From NCBI GenBank assembly GCA_031969915.1, contig DALYJJ010000195.1:1-9691 (forward strand): 9,691 bases of DNA. The letters are read 5' to 3'. Shown piece after piece: positions 1 to 5,917 of the stretch. Below the pieces are notes generated by a model that had not been told where the DNA came from, did no database searches, and saw only the letters and a program-made list of their open reading frames with translations. The translations under genes and the position numbers were made by a program. Positions within the stretch are counted from its first letter, which is position 1, and every line of letters begins with the position of its first letter. Source of the DNA: DALYJJ01 sp031969915 (GTDB lineage: Bacteria; Acidobacteriota; Terriglobia; Bryobacterales; Bryobacteraceae).

Positions 1-194
1 AAAACGCCCCCACCCGCCCTCCACGAACTCGAATCCGCTGGCGCACCCGCGCCCCCCGTCCTCAAGTGCGTCCGCGCCTACTTCGGGGACCGCCTTTCCG
101 GCCAGCGCGCGGAACTCGAAGCCCAAACGGGCGAAGCCCTCACCGCCTCGAACACGACATCGAACTCCTCGATGCCAAGATCGTCCCCCGCTAG
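1..194 (+). pseudogene. 3' end of an unrecognised gene, apparently frameshifted
   Basis: The window opens inside a gene read in frame 1, giving a plausible protein-like stretch (ELESAGAPAPPVLKCVRAYF, then GDRLSGQRAELEAQTGEAL). At about position 146 the natural reading moves to frame 3 and continues as LEHDIELLDAKIVPR to a TAG at 192-194. Joining the two frames gives a Glu/Leu-rich, probably coiled-coil C-terminus. The change is explained by loss of one C from a CCC run (GCCTCGAA instead of GCCCTCGAA). Without the shift, frame 1 runs on to 390 through low-complexity Pro/Ala/Arg sequence that does not look coding. I do not recognise the family. It may be a true pseudogene remnant or a sequencing error in a live gene; only the C-terminal 65 or so residues are visible. 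Confidence 0.4.
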
Positions 195-392
195 CCTCGC
201 CTTGGCCCCCGGCGCCAGGCCGCCAGCCAACGCCGCCACCAGCCCAGCATGCCGCTACCACCGCCGTCCTCGGGTCGCCCGCCGCCTCCAGCACCTGCCC
301 CTGCTGCGCCTCCGGACCCCATCGGCCATGTCCGCGCCGATGGCATCTTTTCTCCCGAATGCGCCGCCTGCCTGTCTAATCTCGCCATAAGC

Positions 393-412
393 TGTATACA
401 CTTCCTCGGAGG
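393..412 (+). promoter_or_regulatory. Possible -10 element and Shine-Dalgarno for the 423 gene
   Basis: The gap from 195 to 422 holds no convincing gene. At its end TATACA (395-400), inside the palindrome TGTATACA, resembles a -10 box, but the sequence 17 bp upstream (CTGTCT) is a poor -35. GGAGG at 408-412 is a strong Shine-Dalgarno. It is one base from the ATG at 414 and ten bases from the ATG at 423, so it supports 423 as the start. Promoter assignment is weak; the ribosome binding site is clear. Confidence 0.4.
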
Positions 413-422
413 TATGCCACCC

Positions 423-857
423 ATGGCGACAACAACCGCAACAACTATTGCTGTCAGCCCCTTCTGGAGCCAGTACAGCTCACAAGGGATCGACCTCTTG
501 TTCCTGCGCGACGGCTCGATCAGGGGCGCAGGGTCCTTCGCTGAGATTGCCCTCACCCTGAGCCGCTCCTATCCGGGAAAACTCACCGAAGCTCTCTTCA
601 TTCCCACCCAGAGCGGATCCCCCTCATGGCTCATCGTGGAACGCAACGGGATCATCGCCGTATTGATCGGCCTCTTGCTTCCCGCTGTGCAGAAAGTGCG
701 AGAGTGCGTCGCGGGCACCATTCAGAGCGATGCGTCCGTCGCGCTGTTCAGCAAGGCCCTGGTACCTCGGGGAGTCGTTTCCTTCCGAATGTCTTCAACC
801 GCGCCGTTGGAAAGTTATAAGTTTATTGTGGACTGTAGCGGGTATTTCGCCCCGTAG
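423..857 (+). CDS. Hypothetical protein with internal pilin/DUF1559-like motif
   Basis: A 144-residue protein of unknown function. The start at 423 is chosen because GGAGG lies ten bases upstream; the ATG at 414 would sit almost on the Shine-Dalgarno, and earlier in-frame ATGs add only low-complexity Pro/Ala sequence. It begins MATTTATTIAV and has no signal peptide. Residues 75-94 (NGIIAVLIGLLLPAVQKVRE) closely resemble the end of the N-terminal hydrophobic helix of DUF1559 and type IV pilin-like proteins (IAIIAILIGLLLPAVQKVRE), but here the motif is in the middle and no Gly-Phe-Thr-Leu-Ile-Glu prepilin cleavage site precedes it. The flanks (for example SYKFIVDCSGYFAP at the C-terminus) look like an ordinary folded beta-rich domain. 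It lies 57 bp upstream of the carboxylesterase on the same strand and could share its transcript. The helix might insert in a membrane or form a buried hydrophobic core. Function not recognised. Confidence 0.65.
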   Translation: MATTTATTIAVSPFWSQYSSQGIDLLFLRDGSIRGAGSFAEIALTLSRSYPGKLTEALFIPTQSGSPSWLIVERNGIIAVLIGLLLPAVQKVRECVAGTIQSDASVALFSKALVPRGVVSFRMSSTAPLESYKFIVDCSGYFAP

Positions 858-904
858 GCCGCCCTCGCGGTCCTCGGCGCGCGCATCCTGACAGGAGACC
901 TGAT

Positions 905-910
905 AGGAGA
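905..910 (+). promoter_or_regulatory. Ribosome binding site of the carboxylesterase
   Basis: AGGAGA lies five bases before the ATG at 915. This fixes the start and places the Tat-like NRRQALLS segment at residues 13-20. Confidence 0.7.
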
Positions 911-914
911 AAAG

Positions 915-2590
915 ATGTCCAGGTCAAGTTCGAAGAGTGAGGCAGGAGTCAATCGTCGCCAGGCGCTCCTGTCGACCGCCGCAGGCCTAGCCGCGGCGCC
1001 CGCGGCCGCGTCCACCTCGGACGCCAGGAAAGCCGCGGCGGCCCGGGCAACCTGCAGCACGCCACGGTCCGCCGTGGCAAAGACGCAGTATGGAAAAATA
1101 CGCGGCTATCTCGACGACGGCGTGCTGACGTTCAAGGGCGTCCCCTACGGAGCCAACACAGGAGGCGAGAACCGGTGGCTCCCCGCCAAACCTCCCGCAC
1201 CCTGGGATGGCGAGTATCCGGCTCTCATCTACGGAGCCAACTGCCCGCAGCGCCTGCACAACTGGACGCCGGAACAGTCGTTCCTCTACCAGTGGACCGA
1301 CGGTTGGCAGAGCGAGGACATGCTGAAGTTGAACATCTGGACGCCCAGCCTCACTGGCAAGCGTCCCGTGATGGTTTACCTGCACGGTGGCGGCTTCACG
1401 TTCGGTTCGGCCTATGAACTCGCCTCTCAGGATGGCGCGCAGATGGCCCGGCATCACGATGTCGTGTCGGTGACCGTCAATCACCGCCTCAACATTCTCG
1501 GATTCCTCGACGTGTCCTCTCTCGGCGGACCAGCCTACGCCGATTCCGTGAACGTCGGCATGACCGACCTCGTCGCCGCGCTCCGCTGGGTTCGCGACAA
1601 CATCGGCAACTTCGGTGGCGATCCGAACTGCGTCATGATCTACGGCCAGTCGGGAGGTGGCTCCAAGGTCACCACTCTGCTCGGCATGCCTTCCGCCGAG
1701 GGGCTGATCCATCGGCGCAGTCCGGTGGCGGTGGCAACGCTCCCAGCGCCGAGGAGTCAAGAGAATTCGCCAAGCGGGTGTTTGCCGAGCTCGGCGTGAC
1801 CGATATCGCGGCTCTTCAGAAGATGGATTGGGCAAAGCTGAACGCGGCCAACAATGCCGTTGCCGCCAAAATGAATCCACCGATGGGACCCGGCGGGCCC
1901 ACCGCACCTCCGGGCACAGCCAGACCGCGCGTGGGTGCCGGACCAACTGTCGACGGCCGGATCATCACCATGCGGTCCTTCTTCGATGCCGCGCCCGAGA
2001 TTTCGAAGGACATCCCGATCCTGTTCGGCTCCGTGAGCGAGGAAGGGAACAGCATGTCGTCCCGGCCCACGGAAGCCGAGTGGCTGGCCAGTCTTACCAG
2101 GAATTATGGTGAGGCCAAGGCCAAAGCACTGGCGGCTGCGCTCAGGAAGGCGCATCCGGCCAAGAGCATACGAACGCTTTCTTATATGTGCGGCGGGAGC
2201 GGGTTGAACACCCTCAACATTCGCAACAGCGTGACTCGCATGGCCACTTTGAAGTACAAGCAGCAGGCCGCGCCTGCCTACGCGTGGTACTTTTCGTGGC
2301 CGTCGCCGATGCTCGAAGATGCCGGCGCCTGGCACACGGCCGAGCTCGCCTTCTGCTTCGACAACACCCGCCGCTGCGATCAGGGGACGGGGAACGGCCC
2401 GGAAGCTCAGGCACTGGCAAAGAAGATGGCGACCGCTTGGGCCAACTTCGCAAAGACAGGCAATCCCAGCCAGCCCGGGTTGAAGTGGGAGCCGTTCGAG
2501 CCGGCGCGCTGCCGGACCATGGTGTTCGACAACAAGTGCGGGATGATGGATGATCCCGAAGGTGACGCGCGCAAGCTGTTGCTCGCCTGA
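915..2590 (+). pseudogene. Type-B carboxylesterase, Tat leader, disrupted by a frameshift
   Basis: Type-B carboxylesterases (alpha/beta hydrolases) cleave carboxylic esters with a Ser-Glu-His triad. The first part (915 to about 1715) has a twin-arginine-like leader (NRRQALLS, residues 13-20, then an Ala-rich stretch), the family motif SEDMLKLNIW (133-142), the oxyanion motif HGGGF (157-161) and the nucleophile elbow GQSGGG with Ser246. After IHR at 1707-1715 the natural protein continues in another frame from CAG at 1718 (QSGGGGNAPSAEESREFAKR). That frame holds the acid (SEEG, Glu codon about 2042) and the catalytic His (GAWHTAEL, codon 2333-2335), and ends at TGA 2588-2590. The family normally has HRAIxQSG; only two bases remain between HR and QSG, so seven bases are missing by that spacing. 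Frame 3 instead terminates at 1797-1799, giving a 294-residue protein without Glu or His. The rest of the gene is well preserved, so the break is recent or an assembly error. Confidence 0.85.
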
Positions 2591-2620
2591 CCCGAACGTC
2601 AGCGGCAGGGGCGCCTCACC

Positions 2621-3805
2621 TCACTTCTTCCGCCACAGGTTCGGCAGGAACTTGTCGTAAAGCAAGTGGCGCCACGTGGCCCAGTCGTGGCCGCCGTTTC
2701 CGCCAACGTAGTATTCGTGGGTGATCTTATGGTTGAGCAGAGCCTTGTGCAGCGCCACGACGCGCTCGCCCATACGGCCGGACGCTTCCTCCGTCCCCTG
2801 TCCCACAAAGAGGTAATCGACCTTCCGGTTGACGTCGGGGTCGTTCAGGAACGTGGCGATCGTCTTCTCGCTGTCGACATCGCCCGCGCTCAGGACGCCG
2901 AAGTTCGCGAACAGGTCGAGCGAGTTGAACCCGACGAACTGGGTATGACGCCCGCCCATCGACAGGCCCGAAAGCGCCCGGCCCTTGGGATCGCGCCGCA
3001 CGCTGTACGCGCCCTCGACCAGTGGAATCACGTGCCGCCGCAGATCCGCTTCAAAGATCTTGAACGTCAGCTCCGTGTGCTTCGGGTTGTTCCGGTGCAC
3101 CACCTGGTTATTCGGAATCGCGATCACCATGGGGACCGCCTTCCCCTCGGCCAGCAGGTTGTCCATGATGAAGTTCGCGCGGCCGTCATAGATCCAGTTG
3201 GACGGCAATTCGCCGCTGCCGCCGAGAAGATAGAGGGTCGGATACCGCCTGGAGCGGTCGTAACCCGGCGGCGTGTACACGTACAGTTCGCGCTCGCCAT
3301 TCGTGACATTGGAGTGGTACACGTGTCGCGTAACTGCGCCGTGCGGGACGTTGCGGGCGTCATAATACGCCGGCCCGCTCCCGTGCACGATCAGCTGGCT
3401 GTACGGCGGCATCGCGGTGAACGCGGCCATGGTGTTGTTGGGATCAGCCATTCGCACGCCGTCCACCAGCAGGTGGTAAGCGTATATGTCGGGCTTGAGC
3501 GGGCCGGCCTTGAGGGTCCAGACGCCGTCTTCGCCCCTCGTGAACGGGACACCTCGCCCCGGCTTCTGCAAGCCAGTGAGGACGGCAACGCCAGCGAGCA
3601 GCACCTCCTTCGCCGCCGGCGCTCTCAGCCGGAATGTGACGGTCCCGTCATCGGCAACGTCGGGCGAGTTCAGATTGGCGCTGAACGGGATCAGGTTCTC
3701 CGCGTTCTTCTGCGGGTTGTAGTCCAGGTTGACGTTGGCCTGCTGCGGCCACGCCAACGTCGATGTGAGCAGCCACGCCATGCCAACAAAAGCGCGAATC
3801 GTCAT
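2621..3805 (-). CDS. Secreted CE1-like esterase (enterochelin/feruloyl esterase fold)
   Basis: A 394-residue alpha/beta hydrolase of the esterase D/CE1 group, which includes enterochelin, feruloyl and acetylxylan esterases. A signal peptide (MTIRAFVGMAWLLTSTLAWP, residues 1-20) directs export. Residues about 45-140 form a beta-sandwich (E-set/CBM48-like) domain with VTFRLRAPAAKEVLLAG and YAYHLLVDG, as found in front of many CE1 enzymes. The catalytic domain starts near 160 (LYVYTPPGYDRSRRYPTLYL). The nucleophile is Ser282 in GLSMGG and the general base is His373 in GGHDW; the acid is probably in the segment after LFVGQG (333-337). The usual LLHG near strand 3 reads LLGGSGE (193-199). TGGAGG (3811-3816) lies five bases before the start. 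It follows the SIMPL-repeat gene by 63 bp on the same strand and converges on the carboxylesterase. Substrate is unknown; a plant cell-wall or acyl ester is a reasonable inference. Confidence 0.85.
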   Translation of the reverse strand: MTIRAFVGMAWLLTSTLAWPQQANVNLDYNPQKNAENLIPFSANLNSPDVADDGTVTFRLRAPAAKEVLLAGVAVLTGLQKPGRGVPFTRGEDGVWTLKAGPLKPDIYAYHLLVDGVRMADPNNTMAAFTAMPPYSQLIVHGSGPAYYDARNVPHGAVTRHVYHSNVTNGERELYVYTPPGYDRSRRYPTLYLLGGSGELPSNWIYDGRANFIMDNLLAEGKAVPMVIAIPNNQVVHRNNPKHTELTFKIFEADLRRHVIPLVEGAYSVRRDPKGRALSGLSMGGRHTQFVGFNSLDLFANFGVLSAGDVDSEKTIATFLNDPDVNRKVDYLFVGQGTEEASGRMGERVVALHKALLNHKITHEYYVGGNGGHDWATWRHLLYDKFLPNLWRKK

Positions 3806-3818
3806 TCGGACCTCCAGG

Positions 3819-3845
3819 GCGGTCTCCTGGACATTGTAAGACCGC
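3819..3845 (-). other. Hairpin between the SIMPL-repeat gene and the esterase gene
   Basis: A perfect 7-bp inverted repeat (GCGGTCT at 3819-3825 and AGACCGC at 3839-3845, loop 13) sits in the 63-bp spacer between the two leftward genes, only a few bases upstream of the esterase Shine-Dalgarno. No T-tract follows on the - strand, so it is not a classic intrinsic terminator. It could set relative expression of the two genes by attenuation, RNA stability or a protein site, or be chance. Confidence 0.3.
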
Positions 3846-3868
3846 TATGCCTGTAGCTTTCAGACCTC

Positions 3869-5089
3869 CTACCGATTCATCTCGAACGACACCGCGAGGG
3901 CATAACCCAGCGATCGTGACTGGCTGAGGCTGGCGAGGGTCAGCGCACTGGATACTTCGTTAATCGCGCGGAGTTCTCCCACGCCAACGCCAGCCGCGCT
4001 CGCTAGCTCCTCGGCGCCAGCCTTGCAATCCTGCAGGATGGCGGACCAGGCCGCGGGAGCCGCGTTGCGAATTGCCTGGGCGTCAGACCCGACACCGGCA
4101 ATCGTGTAGACAACCGTGCTCTCACCCGACGCTTGGCTGGCCTGGTCGGCCCGGGCCAGCGTGGCGGTCAGGTCCGCTTCCGGCACCAGCAACTGGAAGA
4201 CCCATGAAGTCCGATTGGGAGCCCCCACCGTCTGGGCACCCGTGGTCGTCGAGACCGATACCGGCGAGACCACGGTTGCCGATACCAGGTGGTCCTGCGT
4301 GACGTTGAGCGCTTGCAGCCGTTGGATGGCTTGTTCCAGTGTGAGGCTCAGTGGGCCGGTCACGGTCAGACGGACGGCCAGGAGCGCCGGCGTGGGATCC
4401 GGCAGGTAACTTGCCACTTGAATCGATGCGGGCCCAACGTCGGAGAATGTCGCGGCGATAGTCATTGTTTGGCGGAACTGGCTGGGAGCCGAGCCTCCCC
4501 GTCCGAGACTGACGCCCACCAAGTTGAAGTCTTCCACGCTGAACTGCCCCGCCGACAGTCCGTACCCGAGAACCGAGAGCCGTTCCAGTCCACGATCGGC
4601 CGAGGCGGCCAGAGCCTCCGCTCGGCTCTTCAGGTCTGCCCAAAGTTCCGGCAGCACCCGGGCCCGCGCCGCCCGGAGATCCGCTGCGGTCGGCGATTGC
4701 CCCGTGAGCAGGGAGCCGAGCCGCACTCGCGCATTCTCGCTCGAGTTGGCCGTGTTGACCTGCCCGATCAGGCGGGTCGCGGTGCTGCTGAGTTCAGAAC
4801 TAGGGACGCGCAGAATGAAAGTGAAAACGGTACTGGTTTCGACTCGGTTTGTGGTTGGGTTGAAAACCGGAAGACTAGTCGCGCCAGCCAGATCTCCGAT
4901 CCCGACACCGGTCGGCCGGACGGCGGCGAGCACATCGGCGAACGGGACATTGGGCGCCAACGGCGTCGCCTCGATCGCGAAGCTGGCTTGCGTCACCGGG
5001 ACCACGATGGCCCGGCTGGCCGACACGGAAATCGCCGTCTCGGCGCTCAGGACGGTGACCGTGAAGAGAAGTGCGAGATGTCGATGCAT
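3869..5089 (-). CDS. Secreted protein with two tandem SIMPL (DUF541)-like repeats
   Basis: A 406-residue protein with a signal peptide (MHRHLALLFTVTVLSA, residues 1-16). The mature part is two copies of the same architecture. Corresponding segments are: SFAIEATPLAP..GVGIGDLAGAT (36-71) with LLAVRLTVTGP..NVTQDHLVSAT (236-272); TSTVFTFILRVPSSEL (85-100) with TSWVFQLLVPEADL (294-307); ADLKSRAEALAASADRGLERL (151-171) with QDCKAGAEELASAAGVGVGEL (353-372); and QTMTIAATFS (207-216) with YALAVSFEMN (396-405). The Ala-rich helix followed by GVxxGxLxxIxE is typical of SIMPL/DUF541 periplasmic proteins (for example BP26 and YggE), which oligomerise and whose biochemical role is poorly defined. AAGGAG at 5096-5101, six bases from the ATG, supports the start. 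The TAG stop at 3869-3871 precedes the esterase gene. The family assignment rests on pattern similarity only; the internal duplication is clear. Confidence 0.6.
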   Translation of the reverse strand: MHRHLALLFTVTVLSAETAISVSASRAIVVPVTQASFAIEATPLAPNVPFADVLAAVRPTGVGIGDLAGATSLPVFNPTTNRVETSTVFTFILRVPSSELSSTATRLIGQVNTANSSENARVRLGSLLTGQSPTAADLRAARARVLPELWADLKSRAEALAASADRGLERLSVLGYGLSAGQFSVEDFNLVGVSLGRGGSAPSQFRQTMTIAATFSDVGPASIQVASYLPDPTPALLAVRLTVTGPLSLTLEQAIQRLQALNVTQDHLVSATVVSPVSVSTTTGAQTVGAPNRTSWVFQLLVPEADLTATLARADQASQASGESTVVYTIAGVGSDAQAIRNAAPAAWSAILQDCKAGAEELASAAGVGVGELRAINEVSSALTLASLSQSRSLGYALAVSFEMNR

Positions 5090-5141
5090 AGTCCGCTCCT
5101 TGCACAGAATCGACTAGTAATGCGATGCAGCCGCCCGATTG

Positions 5142-5180
5142 TGCGAAAGAAGGTTCGAAAGAACTTCGAAAGAACGTTCG
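5142..5180 (+). promoter_or_regulatory. 11-bp direct repeats upstream of the toxin-antitoxin pair (candidate operator)
   Basis: TTCGAAAGAAC occurs twice back to back (5154-5164 and 5165-5175), preceded by a 9/11 match TGCGAAAGAAG (5142-5152, one base spacer) and followed by GTTCG (5176-5180). The 11-bp period is close to one helical turn, so bound protein would sit on one face of the DNA. Each copy contains TTCGAA, and GAACGTTC (5172-5179) is a perfect palindrome. The array lies 29-67 bp before the mntA-like start, in the 119-bp region divergent from the SIMPL gene. By analogy with toxin-antitoxin operons this is a likely autoregulatory site. TAGACT (5191-5196) is a weak -10 candidate. Confidence 0.5.
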
Positions 5181-5208
5181 CCCTGTTTGGTAGACTCCGG
5201 ATGGAAAG

Positions 5209-5511
5209 ATGATCGGCACGCTAGACACCGTTCTGGACACGTTGCGCACTCACGAAAGCGAGTTGCGGCGGCTAGGCGTGGCCCATGCCGCGGTGTTCGG
5301 TTCCGTGGCGCGGGGAGAAGCTGGACCAGATAGCGACATCGACGTGCTGGTGGATCTCGATCAGGATCGGGCACTGGGCGTCTTCGAATACGCCAGGCTG
5401 AAGATCTACATCAACGAGATCCTCGACGGCGCCGGCGACGTTGTGAATCGCAGAACGCTAAAGCCGCTACTCCTCGACAGCATTCTGCGCGATGCAATCA
5501 ATGCCTTCTAG
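5209..5511 (+). CDS. mntA: MNT-type nucleotidyltransferase antitoxin (MntA-like)
   Basis: A 100-residue minimal nucleotidyltransferase. It carries the full GSx10DxD signature: Gly31-Ser32 in FGSVARG and Asp43/Asp45 in DSDIDVLVD, with a probable third carboxylate at Asp77 (GDVVN). Known MntA antitoxins transfer AMP from ATP to a tyrosine next to the active site of the partner HEPN (HepT) RNase and so switch it off. Here the next gene overlaps by 20 bp and encodes that partner, which strongly supports the role. Length fits the family (about 95-140 residues). The Shine-Dalgarno is modest (CCGGATGGAAAG just before the ATG at 5209). The direct-repeat array upstream suggests autoregulation. The symbol is given by family; the order antitoxin then toxin matches the known mntA-hepT arrangement in some genomes. 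Confidence 0.88.
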   Translation: MIGTLDTVLDTLRTHESELRRLGVAHAAVFGSVARGEAGPDSDIDVLVDLDQDRALGVFEYARLKIYINEILDGAGDVVNRRTLKPLLLDSILRDAINAF

Positions 5512-5854
5512 GAACCCTGCCCACCGCCTGCGCGACATCGTCGATAACATTGATGCCATCCGCTTGTTCACCGCGAACATGGATTCGGCCGGTTTCGGCG
5601 CGGATCAAAAGACGGTGTATGCCGTCGTCCGTGCGCTCGAAATCATCTCCGAGGCCTCGCGCCGACTGCCGGCCGAGGTTAAGGAACGGCACCTGGAAGT
5701 CGATTGGATCGCGGTCGCGGCCGCCGGCAACATCTACCGTCACGAGTACGAAGGCGTGGATCTGGCTCTGATCTGGCACACGGTCACACACGACCTGGAG
5801 GCCTTGCGCAACATCGCCACCGGCGAATTGGATCGTCTGCGCGATCGCGCGTGA
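5492..5854 (+). CDS. hepT: HEPN/DUF86 toxin (HepT-like) with altered R-x4-H motif
   Basis: A 120-residue all-alpha HEPN (DUF86) protein, the RNase toxin partner of the preceding MNT antitoxin. The start at 5492 overlaps mntA by 20 bp; the ATG at 5501 (MPSRN) is an alternative with an 11-bp overlap. Family features seen are RLRDIVDNIDAI (12-23), the middle helix KTVYAVVRALEIISEASRRL (40-59), and VDLALIWHTVTHDLEAL (89-105). The catalytic motif region reads AAGNIYRHEYEGVD (78-90). Canonical HepT has R-N-x3-H-x-Y; here the Arg position is Gly79, while His84 and the AMP-acceptor-type Tyr86 remain, and an Arg sits directly before the His (Arg83). I recall this GN-x-x-RH variant in other DUF86 proteins, so it is probably a functional subfamily rather than decay. 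Translation is probably coupled to mntA. Confidence 0.85.
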   Translation: MQSMPSRNPAHRLRDIVDNIDAIRLFTANMDSAGFGADQKTVYAVVRALEIISEASRRLPAEVKERHLEVDWIAVAAAGNIYRHEYEGVDLALIWHTVTHDLEALRNIATGELDRLRDRA

Positions 5855-5862
5855 CACTGGCG

Positions 5863-5887
5863 CATAGCGCACATTCCGTGCGCTGTG
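5863..5887. terminator. Hairpin between convergent hepT and oxidoreductase genes
   Basis: AGCGCAC (5866-5872) and GTGCGCT (5878-5884) form a perfect 7-bp stem around a 5-base loop, extendable to 10 bp with one T-G wobble (5863-5887). It lies between the hepT stop (5854) and the oxidoreductase stop (5918), where it could stop transcription from both sides. No T-tract follows on either strand, so the terminator role is inferred from position and stem only. Confidence 0.4.
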
Positions 5888-5917
5888 ATGCTCCCCCCTG
5901 GTGCGGCCGCCACCCAG

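Noticed and set aside
172..390. 72-aa + strand reading frame after the left-edge gene
   Set aside because: It is the out-of-frame continuation after the apparent frameshift; composition is Pro/Ala/Arg low-complexity with no Shine-Dalgarno.
249..422. Longer N-terminus for the 144-aa protein, starting at 249 or 414
   Set aside because: The extra residues are Pro-rich low-complexity, and GGAGG at 408-412 would lie inside the longer gene or one base from the ATG at 414.
1707..1799. Programmed ribosomal frameshift in the carboxylesterase
   Set aside because: No slippery heptamer is seen, and conserved residues between HR and QSG are physically missing, so a simple shift would not restore the family sequence.
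2666..3856. 396-aa + strand open frame opposite the CE1-like esterase
   Set aside because: It is a mirror of a high-GC gene; the opposite strand has signal peptide, GLSMGG and GGHDW motifs and a good Shine-Dalgarno, while this frame is Arg/Val-rich without recognisable domains.
5142..5180. CRISPR-like array
   Set aside because: The 11-bp repeats are contiguous with no unique spacers and no cas genes nearby; an operator is the better reading.
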